Source: Sepiola atlantica (lineage: Eukaryota; Mollusca; Cephalopoda; Sepiida; Sepiolidae). Taken from it: 64,000 bases of DNA. Location: NCBI GenBank assembly GCA_963556195.1, contig OY744517.1:85206714-85270713 (forward strand), in the 5' to 3' direction. The first letter of the stretch is position 1; every line of letters starts with the position of its first letter. This document shows, piece by piece, positions 12,120 through 23,782 of this stretch. A model generated the notes under the pieces. That model was not told the DNA's origin, searched no databases, and saw only the letters and a program-made list of their open reading frames with translations. The translations under genes were made by a program, and so were the position numbers.

Positions 12120-12690
12120 GTATGTGACTCAATGTGGCGAGTGTAAAATGCAATAAATTTTGGCAATTTGGGGCATTTTTGACCCCCCTTTGACCCCCGA
12201 GGGGCGCGAAGCACAATTTTTCTGAGGTCAAAGATGCTCATTTTATATCAAGAACAATTGCCTCTACATTTTGGTCAAGTTTCAGAAAAATTGAATGGAT
12301 GGATCAAACGTTATGGGAGAAAAGGGTCATTTTTTGCCATTTTGGGAGCTTTTGACCCACTGGGTGCACGAACTAGATTTTTTCCAAGGTCAGCGTATCT
12401 ATTAGGAACTAGGAAATTGCCTCCACATTTTGGCCAAGTTTCAGAGAAATTGAATGGATGGATGAAAAGTTATGGGGCAAAATATGTCATTTTCTGCCAT
12501 TTCGGGGTCTTTTGACCCCCTGGGGGGGGGGGGGGGGCTAACCAGATTTTTTTTTTTTAAATCGGAGAATGTCACTTTCTAACCTGATAAAAGTTACAAC
12601 TTCATGCAAAATTTCAGAGAAATTCAATGGATGGCTACGGAGAAAAATCCGGACAGACGGACGGACGGACATGCCTCAAAACATAAGACC
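12120..12690 (+). repeat. modular ~165-bp degenerate repeat ending in (GGAC)n
   Basis: Three related modules each contain TTTCAGARAAATTGAATGG-like sequence (about 12280, 12443 and 12613), followed by a TTTTGACCC block and a G-run. The last ends CCGGACAGACGGACGGACGG. Such 'TTTCAGANAAAT...GGACGGACGG' ends are common in mollusc and arthropod repeats. Short frames across it (for example 12234-12515) repeat the same peptide because the DNA repeats, and I do not read them as coding. Confidence 0.75.
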
Positions 12691-14934
12691 AATTAATAAC
12701 TTTAATTGGTTGGAGGTTAATGCAAAATTATTTTCTGATGAAAGATAGTATAATGTAAATATCTGCATTTAGCCTGTCAAATTCATTTAGGAAATGAAGC
12801 ACAGACGTTTCTGTGCAGCTTAGTTGCTATAAGTATATTGTATACTATGTAGCTCTAATCATGTATTGAGCACTTTTGAATTAAATACAGAAACAAAAAT
12901 ATATAGATAATATATTATCTTATAAGTATACACATGAAATATTATATATGTCATTCCCAAGCACTGTTTGCTGTATCACATTTCATCACGGTGGCTTGGC
13001 ATGCAAATACAACAAGCTTTGGTTGAAACCTGATCGCTTTTTCAACAGTCCAAGATTTTATCTATTTCCCGATCTGCACAAGCAAGACATGGAAATCTTA
13101 CTGTTTAAACAAATAATATCAATCGTCGAAGAATGCTCTATTCATTTTTACGAAGAGCTTTGCATTATCACTAATGACAGTTGATGTTTCACTTAGCAGA
13201 GTGCTCAAACCACGAAGGTGTGGCGCATATATGCGATAAAGTAACCTGTATCAAGAGGAGAATTATGAAAGATCAGGAGATTAGTATATATTGTAGGTCT
13301 CTCAAAGAGTACGCCAAGAAAGAAAATAGTTGAGAATTTTAAATGCACTGTAAATGTTTTGAGATTTAAAACAAAAATGGTTATTTCTTGTTTTCTAGTT
13401 GAATCGACGATGCTAGAAACTGCCTTGAGATTAGAGGTCAGCTGCTGTTAACCTTTATCATTCTACTGAGGTCAGACGAGATCAAGCAGCCTATGAATCA
13501 CACTGCTGACGAAATGCAGGTCTGTGAGCCTATGGGAAACTATATCCTAGCCCATCACTAAGCAAGTTATGGCCAAACTTGCACAGAAAGAGGAGGACCT
13601 TGATTAATAGAACCCAGTATGGTAAAGGGACCAATGGAAACAGTTCTAAGCTGAAATTTGGCCCGGACAATGCAAAGTAACGTTGCAATTAATATAATGC
13701 CCGATGATTTCAAGTTTTGTCAGTTTGAGAAGAGTTTGAAGAGAGTTGTAGCCTTCAACAAAAAACTTCTTGTAACCACAAGTTTTACTGATAATCTATT
13801 CTTATTTTTATATTAAGAATATCACATCGTGTTGTCTGTTCTTTGCTTGGTTTAATGTATTTCTCATCCCTCAGTTGACGTCTATTTTTTCTGACCAACA
13901 CTGGACACTGACTTCGGATTAGTAAACACAATGTGGGTGGAATCCAGCTTGGTCAACCAAGGTGCTAAAACACTACCAGTCTTTTTCAGGGAAGCTGAAA
14001 CTTTTTGTCAACTCTGGCATCCCGAGAACTCGGCTAAAATCAGAGACGCCATATCAAACACCACACGAGGTATTAATCTTCAGCTGTGGCCAGGTGTTAA
14101 CTCCTGACATAAGTGGTAGCAACAGAGAGATTGTGCTACATATAATCATCCAAGGACCGACTGTTTCGTTTTATCACATCTCTTCGGTGTAGCAAGACAT
14201 GTAAATGCCTCAGGTTGATAATAAAACCAGGCCATTTTAAACTCAGTTCGGGCTTTTATCCACTGTGTCATCGGTACAAGCAAGGAAGGGAAATTTAACA
14301 ATATGGCTAGAACAGACGAGTGCTTCAGCCTGGTATTTGAAACCCAACCACTTTGTCAATAATTGAGAACTCTTATCCCTGTGCAATCAATCCCAATCGT
14401 TAAGTAAAGGAAACTCTACAACACTTATATATTTGTATTATAGGCTAGCTAGAGTGCTCTATTCTTTCACAGAAAGTTATGCATTTATGCTAAGTGTGAG
14501 CCAGTGATCTCCCTTACCAGAGAGTGCAACCCATGATAAATGAACTCTGAAACAACTGCAATAATACTTTTGAAATTTGGGAAATAGATTCTATGAATAA
14601 CTATAAATAACATAAGCTTTATCTATTCATGGTTAAGGTCATATCAAGAATACATGCAAAATGAAAATATAATAATTTTTATTAAGAAACAATGTTGTAA
14701 ACAAAAGTTTTTGTATTTTAAAATGAAGCAATTGTTGTTTTTTCAATTAAAGACATCTCACATTAAGATGCTGCTTTATTTGTTTCAACCAATAAGATCG
14801 ATAACAAATTAAAGTTATCAAATCGACAATTGGAAAAGTCAAATCGGTTGTTTCGAATTCAAACATATTTACAGATTTTAATATACTTTAAAAAATTTTG
14901 TTGACGGTTCATATTTAAAAAAAAAAGAAGACGT
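12691..14934. other. no recognised feature
   Basis: About 2.2 kb with no gene, structured RNA or internal repeat that I can support. Short frames (12948-13184, 13962-14192) lack recognisable domains. Confidence 0.5.
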
Positions 14935-15830
14935 GGACCTTTATTGTTCCTAATTTTCATAAACGACTTTTCTGATGCAATCGTGTCCGAGATGGGTATA
15001 TTTGCAGATGACACATGGATGGTTACATTTAATTCTAGCAAGACAAGGCTCCTTTCTTTTAACAACTATAAGAAACCTTACCAACCATCGATTGCTATGG
15101 CTGATAGCACCTTTTCTGAGAGTCTAACATTCAAACTCCTCGGTCTAACATTAACAGTTAACATGAATTGGAATAAATACATAGAAGATACTGCCAAGTC
15201 TGCTGCAAAGAAGGTGGCCTCCCTCTACTGGGCTAGAAAACTTCTCACACCTGCAAGTATCCTATATCTCTACAAAGCCACCATTTGTCCATGTACGTAG
15301 TATTTTTGTCATGCCTGGGCTAGTGCATCAGCCACTAGTCTCTCCTTGGGCAAGGTTAAAAAAAGAGTCTCTAACCAAATAGGTCTCACATTGTCTACCA
15401 AGCTCCAGTCCATGTTCCATCGCCATAATGTTGCATCCCTGCGCTTTTTTTCAAGTATTTAAATGGAATATGCTTCTACGAACTTGCTACACTTGTCCAC
15501 CCTCAACGTAAATACCCCCGACTTACCCGACAAGCAGCAAAATCCCACCCCTTCACTGTAGAAGTCACCAGATGCTAGAATGTTTTTTACTCTAATAGCT
15601 TCTTTCCTCGAACCGCTTGCCTTTGGAATTCCCTCCCTGCTCCATGTTTCCCCCGACTGCACCAACATGCAGAAATTTAAATGTAATGTGAATAAGCATC
15701 TCGCTGCACAACTCCACACTTAAGGGCCAGATTTATAGGGGCATCCTAATTGACGGTAGGCCCTAACGTCTCAGTGGCAGTGTGCCTTGTTTGGAGTGAA
15801 TTGAAGTTTAAAGAAAAATTGTAGTTGAAT
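14935..15830 (+). pseudogene. jockey/CR1-like LINE remnant
   Basis: The frame 14944-15297 starts inside the palm domain of a non-LTR reverse transcriptase: LFLIFINDFSDAI, then FADD at 15001-15012. It jumps straight from FADDT to WMVTFNSSKT, so roughly 40 residues that normally follow the active site are missing. LLGLTLTVNMNW and a thumb-like KVASLYWARKLLTP segment follow. After a stop at 15298 the C-terminus continues in broken frames, ending with a block (15580-15722) typical of these LINEs: FFP-R, LWNSLPA-like, MQKFK and HLAAQ. The insert at 24205-24481 has the same terminal block. Dead 5'-truncated copy; clade label is tentative. Confidence 0.85.
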
Positions 15831-15996
15831 AGAACAAAATAAAATGCACTGCCCAGCACAGGGATTGAAACCATAACCTTCAATAAAACAATTAGATACC
15901 AGTGAATTCAGTGCATCTGTCAACTCTTTTGATTAGAACTTTCAGTCAGTGGTACTCTATAAAACACAATGCGGTTTCTCTTCAAGTAATTTTTTA

Positions 15997-16345
15997 TTCT
16001 TGTCTTGCTGATATTGTTGAGTGAGGGGCTTAAAAACTATAACAGAAATGGAGGTATAGAGGAAAAAAAAGAAAGAAATGTGGAAAAAAAAGACTAGAAG
16101 TCAAAACAAAAATTTAATTTTCCTTGCTTTGCTGATATTGTTGAGTGGCGGGCTTGAAAACTATAACAGAAATGGAGGTATAGAGGAAAAACAAAGGAAA
16201 TAATGTGAAAAAAAGGACTAGAAGTCAAAACAAATAAAAAATTAATTTTCCTTGTTTTGCTGATGTTGTAGAGTGTAGGGCCAAAGACTTACAGAGGTGA
16301 GGGAATAGACTAGAAAAGAGAAGACTAAAAAGTCAAAACCAACAG
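15997..16345 (+). repeat. three tandem units of ~125 bp
   Basis: GCTGATRTTGTWGAG recurs at 16008, 16131 and 16260, each followed by CTATAACAGAAATGGAGG in the first two units and AGACTARAAGTCAAAAC. The third unit is the most degraded. Non-coding. Confidence 0.85.
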
Positions 16346-16597
16346 AGATAAAAAAACAGCCTACTTTTAAAAAATTTAAACCAGTTATCTAAGCTCTATT
16401 TTTCCACAGAAAAGTTTTTTTTTTATTGCTTTGAATAATTTTGAGCCCAATTCCATTGGACTTATTAAAATGACTTCGGATATCTCAATATTATGGACTT
16501 TTTTCTGGAACAACTATTATAGTTATTAGTAATAGAGTCTAATACACTGTTTAATAAATTTCTATAAAATATATAAAAGCTATAATATTTTAGAGTA

Positions 16598-16994
16598 TTG
16601 TTTGGTAGTTTGGTAGTTTTGTTTTACGGCATATCAACCCTTTTTGGGTTATTTAATGCCGAATCTGGTCTTGTTTTCTTCTCTTTTTTGTTTCTTTCCC
16701 CTTTTAATATCTGTTTCTATTTAACCCATAGTTGGGACCCTAACAGGTACTACCACTCCGGGTCAGGGTGGACCTGGGAGCAATGGTAATTAAGAGGAGG
16801 CTCCACATTCCCCAAAGTCCGTAAGCCGGATTTCACCATCGGATGTAGTTTAAGGTCATATCCAGGACCGGGAGTAGGGTAGGAAAAATAAAAATAAAAA
16901 AGGGGAGGGAGAAAGGGAGAGGGGCTGTTGTTTTTGTTTTTGGTTTTGTAGAACATAATTAAGTTTTACAAAAAAAAAAAAAAAAAAAAAAAAA
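16598..16994 (+). repeat. poly(A)-tailed retroposon, family P copy 1
   Basis: The unit carries GGCATATCAACC, AGGTACTACCACTCCGGGTC, GGGAGCAATGGTAA, and a CCGGAT...GATGTAG...AAGGTCATATCC block, then a terminal A24 run. Related sequences in the same orientation lie at 27480-27665, 54760-55085 and 55735-55805. A poly(A) end and dispersed copies fit a retroposon mobilised by a LINE. No clear target duplication was found. Confidence 0.65.
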
Positions 16995-17193
16995 CGTCAA
17001 TGTAGGTGAATTTCGTCTCAGGGAGCCACAGGGCAGCCTGATCTGGTATCACCAGTAGAGTATTGTAATTATCTATTACATAGATAAGTATTTGAGATAG
17101 TTAATAATAATTATTACTGCTAATATTGTTAACTTATTCAATTTAGTGAAGAATTAAAATATTTGATATTTTCTTTCATTATTTAACAAGATG

Positions 17194-17426
17194 TGTGTAG
17201 AGATGTGATGAAAAGAGAACTCTTCTATCCCCTTCTATGCTTCGGAAGTGAATTACCTCCCTTGATCACTCTTTCTCTTTTAGTCAGCCATTGTTTCTCA
17301 TAGAGGCTAGATCCCTGCATAGATCTTTGTCGAATAAAGCTTCTTCAAGCAAACTCAGTCTTCTTAAACTCATTCTATTCTATCCTTTTGACTAACTCAT
17401 TACAAGATAAAATAATTCTCTACACA
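17194..17426 (+). mobile_element. candidate solo LTR (233 bp)
   Basis: The stretch starts TGTGTAGAGA and ends TCTCTACACA, a perfect 10-bp inverted terminal pair with the TG...CA ends of an LTR. It contains one AATAAA at 17331-17336 followed by a T/C-rich region, consistent with a polyadenylation site. No primer-binding site, polypurine tract or clean target duplication was found. A small TIR element is the alternative. Confidence 0.5.
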
Positions 17427-17788
17427 CGTGAGAGCTGCTAAGGATTGCTAAGTATTTGTTGACAAGACGATACATATTGTAAAGTAAAATACAGTTAAGA
17501 AGGCTGTGATGGACAAAGACATTTCATTTATTAATAGTTTGACTACAACAAACTATAAACACATTAAACAAGACAAGTAAGGCATAAGATTACATACAAA
17601 AATACATTGTTTACATACAAGGAGACTGCATAAAATATTCATCTAAAAGGGTAATGTGAAAATCTTGACCACATGTAGCACGAGACTGCTCTACAAGATT
17701 TGGGAATGGGACGCTTTTTTACAAATGGGGGATAAACCAGTTTCTCCACAAGAGAGATAACTCTGGTTCTAACATTAGCATTCATAAA

Positions 17789-18525
17789 TTTTTCTATAGC
17801 TCTCGGTACTATAGGTGTTACAACTTTTCTATAGCTCATGGTACTATAGGTGTTAGATCTTTTCTATAGCTCATGGTACTATAGGTGTTACAACTTTTCT
17901 ATAGCTCATGGTACTATAGGTGTTACAACTTTTCTATAGCTCTCGGTACTATAGGTGTTACATCTTTTCTATAGCTCATGGTACTATAGGTGTTACAACT
18001 TTTCTATAGCTCATGGTACTATAGGTGTTACATCTTTTCTATAGCTCATGGTACTATAGGTGTTACATCTTTTCTATAGCTCATGGTACTATAGGTGTTA
18101 CATCTTTTCTATAGCTCATGGTACTATAGGTGTTACATCTTTTCTATAGCTCTCAGTACTATAGGTGTTACATCTTATTTACCCACTATACTATAAAAAT
18201 TTTCTATAGCTCCTGGTACTATAAGTGTTACATCTTTTCGGTAGCTCTCGGTACTATAGGTGTTACATCTTATTTACCCACTATACTATAAATTTTTTCT
18301 ATAGCTCTCGGTACTATAGGTGTTACATCTTATTTACCCACTATACTATAAAATTTTTCTATAGCTCTCGGTACTATAGGTGTTACATCTTATTTACCCA
18401 CTATACTATAAATTTTTTCTATAGCTCTCGGTACTATAGGTGTTACATCTTATTTACCCACTATACTATAAAATTTTTCTATAGCTCTCGGTACTATAGG
18501 TGTTACATCTTATTTACCCACTGAA
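17789..18525. repeat. compound minisatellite, 35-bp then 60-bp units
   Basis: From about 17789 to 18170 the 35-bp unit (TTTTCTATAGCTCATGGTAC and TATAGGTGTTAC) repeats about eleven times. From 18170 the unit becomes 60 bp: the same 35 bp plus 25 bp containing TTTACCCACTATACTATAA. Four consecutive 60-bp units (18301-18540) are almost identical. As 60 is a multiple of 3, one frame stays open for 99 codons, which explains the repetitive peptide without coding. Confidence 0.95.
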
Positions 18526-18548
18526 TAAAGACGTCTCCAAATCTTATT

Positions 18549-18583
18549 TTGTGTGTGTGCATGCACACACACACACACACACA
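18549..18583. repeat. (GT)n/(CA)n with central ATGCAT
   Basis: GTGTGTGTGCATGCACACAC is palindromic and continues as (CA)n. Confidence 0.9.
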
Positions 18584-19370
18584 TTGTTTGATCAATAAGT
18601 AAACAGACAGAAACTTTGAAATCTCTATTGAATAATTTATATTTAATAGTATCGAGTTGAGTGTACTGATGAGAGAAGAACAGTGGCGACTCAAGTCTAC
18701 AGAAAGTAGGGAAGCTGCAGTTTCAATATTTACCTAAATAACATTTCATTAATTATTGTTTACCGGAACTTATATTTATTTTGATCACATTACGAATATT
18801 TAAAAGTTAGTTTAACTTATAATCGCATTTGTTTGGTTTAATACAACACTTTGAAAGACGATACACATTATCCATCATTTTCATTTTGGGGTGGGTTGGA
18901 GTTGGGTGTGGGATGGAGTAGGCGTCTGCAGCCTAGCAACATCTATTCCCGAGACGCTATTGAGAGAAGTGAAAAGTAAATATCATATGTGTAAAATACA
19001 TGTCACTTTCTATTGTGAGTCTATGAACTTATTTATAGGCTTACTTTTATGGAGCAATTAACACGTACGTTCAGGCAATAATCAAAGTTCAAAGGTCACA
19101 GTTCCACTTAAGTCGTTTCTGCAGGCTCTAATCTAATAATACGCGCTGCGTTTCTATATACATAAATAGCTAAACTCACGCCTCTCTCCTATTTTGTCCT
19201 TTAGTCCTCACATTCCATGAACAATGTTTCTGACACAGGAGGAAGAATTGCTTTTTTTCTGGGTCGGATATTGCTTCTAGTGGGTGATAGTGGGTGATAT
19301 GTGGAGGTTTTCAATCCTCTTATAGTGTTCATCATCATTCAACTGTCAATCTATATACTTCATCAACCTA
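18584..19370. other. no recognised feature
   Basis: No supported gene or repeat. Confidence 0.5.
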
Positions 19371-19406
19371 TATCCTCGAGTGGCTTTTGGCCTTGATAAG
19401 TGGTGA
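19371..19406 (+). repeat. LINE-L4 3' tail core, copy 1
   Basis: TATCCTCGAGTGG...TTGGCCTTGATAAGTGGTGA. The same core occurs in sense at 27427 and 46878, each downstream of LINE coding remnants, and inverted at 22976 and 30988. Confidence 0.75.
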
Positions 19407-19872
19407 CTTATTAGAAAAAAAAACAGTAATTTAGTATATAGTATATATCCAAGCGAATGAATGCATCAGCAGCATCTAACTGAAGTATTAGTTTTGTTTG
19501 CAATGTAAACCAGATGACAATGTCTTTGTTTTTTTTTTTCAAGTGAATTTATACAAGTTGTAAGTTTGGAACGGAAATTGGTGGATGAAACGGGAGTTTG
19601 GTTTTGTTTTACAATGTTCACAAAAAGATATGTTTTTGTGTAAGTAGAACAAATTATCTATTGAAATATGTAGATGTAATTGGTAGTGGCCGAATATGTT
19701 TACGTCGTTATGTCTATCAGTTTGCTAATCAACATCATACCAAGCAGCAGCAGCAGCTAACTTGAAGTATTGGTATTGCTTGTAAAGAAGACAACTATTT
19801 ATTTCCCAACAGACTTTAATTATAAAATTAAAAGGTTAGTTGGGAAGCAATAAAAAAAAAGGTTATGGCGTT

Positions 19873-20590
19873 CGTATTTACTTGTCTCCCCACGAGGGCA
19901 GAGTTAGACACACGGTCGATTCTGAATGTGGGAAAAATCCAGCTCCCCCCAAAAAGAGGCACATTGGATTGGGACAAAAAATTGAATTGCCTCAGTCTAG
20001 AACAGTGATTCTTAACCTTTTTTCTCCAATTCCCCACTATTTAGTGAACCAGCTCTCCATTCCCACCACAGTTATCACATGGAAATAAATACATACGAAA
20101 AGATTCGTTATGTTTTTTCTAAATATATTTGGCCTATAAAAAGCATACAAAAAATGTAACACTAGCACTAGACGCATACATGTTAATGAGACTTTTGCAT
20201 CTTTGGGGTATGTATCCGTGAGATAAGGAAAAATATATAATAATAAGGTACCTGAAGAGAAATAAAATGAAAAGAAAGTAGTGACAATCATACAAGAGAG
20301 AAACAAAAAACGAACAACAGAAGTGGCATTGAATCAAGAAAATGGTCAAAATTATCATGGTCAAAGTAAGTCAACATTTGGATGTAATGTATTAAATTTT
20401 GAAGCAGTGGTTCTTCTGTGCGACCGGTCATTCCCCACTTAGCAACTCCGCCATTCCCCACAGTGGGGAATTCCCCACAGATTAAGAACCACTGGTCTAG
20501 AAGGATTTCTCCTTCACTGGCCGAGGATAGAAAAGATGAAGTGTAGTATCAGAACAGATTCTACACCTTGTTCCTAGCCAAAATGCCAAG
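19873..20590 (-). mobile_element. U2-headed SINE type B, split by hAT
   Basis: Read on the minus strand, the element begins at 20590 with TTGGCATTTTGGCTAGGAAC, a degenerate U2 snRNA 5' end, followed by AGAATCTGTTCTGATAC. It continues to GAAATCCTTCTAGAC (20503-20517) and, beyond a 492-bp hAT insertion, resumes at 20002 with GTCTAGACTGAGGCAATT, a CCTCTTTTTGGGG block and the family tail GTGTCTAACT...GAGACAAGTAAATA near 19873. The head shares its layout with 37779-37992. Not a functional U2 gene: only about the first 45 nt are U2-like. Confidence 0.75.
20003..20494. mobile_element. non-autonomous hAT inside the U2-SINE (492 bp)
   Basis: Termini are CAGTGATTCTTAACCT (left) and, inverted, CAGTGGTTCTTAATCT (right). 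Perfect 8-bp target duplications GTCTAGAA flank it at 19995-20002 and 20495-20502. Removing the element leaves one GTCTAGAA that is part of the SINE body. The termini match the hAT Charlie-like type. Interior shows no transposase. Confidence 0.9.
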
Positions 20591-20770
20591 GAAAGTACTT
20601 TTGTCCTTATTTACTTCCTCCCCACAAGGGAAGAGTTAGTATTTAATGTGACGAAAATGCAGCTCCCCAAAAAGGGGCACTCTGGATTAGGATAAAAATA
20701 AAAATTGCTTTAATCTAGAAGGATTTCTGCTTAACACACTACTTTATCTGTTCTGTCCTCAGTATCAGTT
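20591..20770 (-). mobile_element. U2-headed SINE type B, second unit (5' truncated)
   Basis: Minus-strand body (AGAAATCCTTCTAGATTAAA, CCCCTTTTTGGGGAGCTGC) and tail (GAGGAAGTAAATAAGGAC) of the same family. Its tail lies immediately upstream of the head of the unit at 19873-20590, so the two are head to tail. The U2 head itself is eroded, leaving only CTGTCCTCAGT-like traces. Confidence 0.65.
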
Positions 20771-22734
20771 TTGACAATGGAGATTACAGACTCAAAAAAA
20801 CATCTTTAAATCCAAGAGTAAACAACTTTGAATAACGTTAATGTATCATGGGTTAGCGAGTACTACTTTAATTATGATTTCCCAGATGAGTTCGTATGGT
20901 ACACTAGTAATGGAATGGAACATTGTGGAAAAGTGCTTTTTATAACTTTTCATTGAAAATTATATTACAGTGAAAAGTCACAAAAACATATATACATACA
21001 AATCTCTATTTTTAATAAACTTATGTAACCATTTCTCGTGTGTCTGTGTGTTTCTTGCCTCTACATGACGTACACATTTTGTTTTATTTACAATTTAAAA
21101 AAAAAATCTAAAACAAAAAAATTATTTAATTACGAAATTTAATTAACCACAATGCATTCAGTTTCTTTGCAAACAAGCTAGCCATTTTTATCTTTGCTTA
21201 ATAGTTAAAGAAAAAAGAATGAATTACTTCATGACCGTTTGAAATTGGAAAGGAATTTGAGAGTATTTAAACTGTCAATAAAAACTAATTTTAGGCTGTA
21301 AAACTCTTAGCAAATCTTCTTGACTGAAAGTTTTGGAAGACATTTATATCCAATAATTGTATAAATGGAGATAAAAACAATATTACCTCAACAAAATGAG
21401 TTCTAGTTTTATTATAATTTGTTACTAAAAATAAGAACGTCATAGTTCAAAAATAAAGATAAAAATAAAAACAAAAATGAAAATAAAAAGATTTCCAGGG
21501 GAGGTACAACGAGTAACTAAATAAATCGGAGTTCTCAGATCGCAAACAATCAGTTAAATTTTTATCTCAGTTGTTTTATGATCCTTTATTGTTGAGAACT
21601 GCATCCACTCTCTCCACCAAGCAAGTCATGATTAGAGTTGGACAGTATGTGCCACATCGCAAAAACATATCTAGTCGTAGGTGCTATTTCAGAGCTTACC
21701 TTCTCGACTTGTTGTCCAACCAAGGCTTTACAGTCTAGTCTAACCTAATATATTACCTGGTATATCCTGGAAGGGACATAATAAATAAGGCAAACACATA
21801 TGTTAAAAAGAAGAATAAGGTTATGTTACAGTCATACATTGTCGCCATTATAGCTTCTGCTACTGAACTCTCTGGGTGGATTACAGTCAAAGTATAATAT
21901 ACTTATCGGAAGAGTTCATTGGGTATCGAAATGAGGATGATACAGCAACATTACCCATAGTGAGGAGGAGGAGGAGGAAAACAGGAGATGATTCATACCT
22001 TCCCCAAGTTAAATTTAATGCAATAAAACTTTCATGTGACACACTGAGCCAACAGTCCAGTCACCACTTCCATATATATCAAAGTGTGCTTACATAAGCG
22101 TGAACACACAGAGTGAGAAGAAAAGTTGGGTTGACAACTCTATGTACCTTCCTACCACGTACATACGCACACAAACTAAACTGAAATAGAGTAGATAGGT
22201 GTGAATGCATACAAACATATGCATTTATGCATGCAGCAAAGACAGGCAAATCAAATTGGAGAATAAACGAAGAGAGGGGAAACTGCGAAACACATTCTTC
22301 AGCTGTCTTCGTTCTTGCCGATTTATTCATACATGTTCTCAATCAGTATTCCACTTGCTTCCTTGCAATAATCATTGTAACACCTTCGAAATGGAATAAA
22401 CAAACAAACAATGAAAGTTCTTACTTAAATGGAGAAAGCATAGCTAAAGAAGCGGTAGTTGTTTAATCAGGCATGTGGAGAAAATACAGAACGAATATAT
22501 TAAACATTTATTAAAGCAAAAAAAACAAAAATCTAAACATTAAAAGAATATTATTTCATAAAAATGCTTTACCTAATTTGAGCTTCAAAAGCATCCAAGT
22601 TAATGAAAACATTGCAGTTCCTAAGACGGTGGCAATCAATTCTTACAGAACTGGAACAAGTGTAGCATAGTATGTTGTGGCAGATGGGAGACAATACCAG
22701 ATAGTATGATGATGTGCGTGACACACACCAAGCG
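20771..22734. other. no recognised feature
   Basis: Two kilobases of mainly A+T-rich sequence with no supported gene or repeat; the (AGG) run near 21960 is too short to matter. Confidence 0.5.
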
Positions 22735-22749
22735 TGATGATGATGATGC

Positions 22750-22787
<38 letters not shown>

Positions 22788-22800
22788 TCGTCGTCGTCGT

Positions 22801-22842
<42 letters not shown>
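22735..22842. repeat. opposed (GAT)n and (ATC)n arrays
   Basis: (GAT)n, then GTCGTCGTCGTCG, then (ATC)n. The two arrays are reverse complements and could form a hairpin with ~45-bp arms. The right array continues into the RTE-like LINE tail on the minus strand. Confidence 0.9.
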
Positions 22843-22843
<1 letters not shown>

Positions 22844-22885
22844 GGTTTAACGTCTGTTTTACATGCTGGCATGTGTTGGACTTTT
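22843..22885 (-). pseudogene. RTE-like LINE extreme 3' end
   Basis: Minus strand ACAGACGTTAAACCGATGATG plus CATGTAAAA matches the 3' junctions at 7853 and 42229. Only the last ~40 bp are present, so this is a severely 5'-truncated insertion or a remnant. Confidence 0.7.
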
Positions 22886-22975
22886 GAAAAAATGGTCGCT
22901 ATTTATATGTGCAATGAGATTTTTTTTTTAATATACTAATGAGTCATCGCTTTCTTTTTCTATGTACTAATGAGT

Positions 22976-23013
22976 CATCACTTATCAAGGCCCAAAGGCC
23001 ACTCGAGGATAAA
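22976..23013 (-). repeat. LINE-L4 3' tail core, copy 2 (inverted)
   Basis: TCACTTATCAAGGCC...GCCACTCGAGGATA; the inverse of the core at 19371. Confidence 0.75.
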
Positions 23014-23129
23014 GGTTAATGAGTTTGTCAGATGGACATATCTGTTGGAAGTCGTTGATTTGACTTGCGCAAATTAGTGCAGGTGCAGTCGAGTGCAGAA
23101 TAGGGCCTGTTCTCACAGTCAGAGCTAAC

Positions 23130-23260
23130 AGACGTGACAAGTCACCGCGTGACGAGATCTCGGATCAAGGGTCAATGTGCACCTGCAAGAGGCTCTGTGA
23201 CGTCACAGGCCTCTGCGTGGGAAGCAGAGGGATCCGTGACGTCACTCATTCTTCGTGAGA
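23130..23260. promoter_or_regulatory. candidate CRE-containing regulatory block
   Basis: Two perfect CRE palindromes TGACGTCA occur at about 23199-23206 and 23237-23244, in a locally G+C-rich island with further GTGACAAGTCA and CGTGACGAG sequences. CREs bind CREB/ATF bZIP factors. This could be an LTR promoter or a host regulatory element. Function is inferred from motifs only. Confidence 0.35.
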
Positions 23261-23764
23261 AGCGAGTTTTAACAGTCTGGGTTTTGGAGGCGGACCTATC
23301 AGACATGATTTTGAAGTAGTCCGAAAATTGGATTAAGGGAAATATTTCCCTAAGGAAATACAGGCGAAAGATCTCTTTTCCCCCTCCTCCACGAATGGTT
23401 AAGAATTAATTGATAAGTAATTATGAAAGCAGTAATTTGCTCTCTCTCTCTTGACGTTAGTGAATATCTCCCAGCTGATTTGATAACTAACGCTTGTAAT
23501 AAAAAGAATTAAATTTAAAGAAGATTGTTTGTCTTCTGACCTGATCATGGAGCTTTTGTTGCAGCGGCGTGGTTCATGGCAGGAAAGAAAGAAGAAAGAA
23601 TTCAACCACTAGACGACATCAAGACGGCGACCTTTAAAGGTATGCAAACTATGTGATTTATGTTTTAAAAAATAACGAGTATTAAATGTGAACTGCCACG
23701 GCCCATTCTGGGACGAGTATACGAAACGTGTACTGCCGCGGTCCAAGCAGGAAAGGGGTATGCA
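23261..23764. other. mostly unassigned; short shared motif at the end
   Basis: A CTGCCGCGGTCCA...TATGC motif at about 23733-23763 recurs at 49918-49955 in a similar setting, which suggests a shared, probably LTR-retrotransposon internal, sequence. Otherwise nothing recognised. Confidence 0.35.
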
Positions 23765-23782
23765 ACAAATGGACGCCTTTTA

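Noticed and set aside
18225..18524. 99-codon repetitive frame
   Set aside because: The 60-bp repeat keeps any open frame open; the product is a 20-residue repeat with no support.
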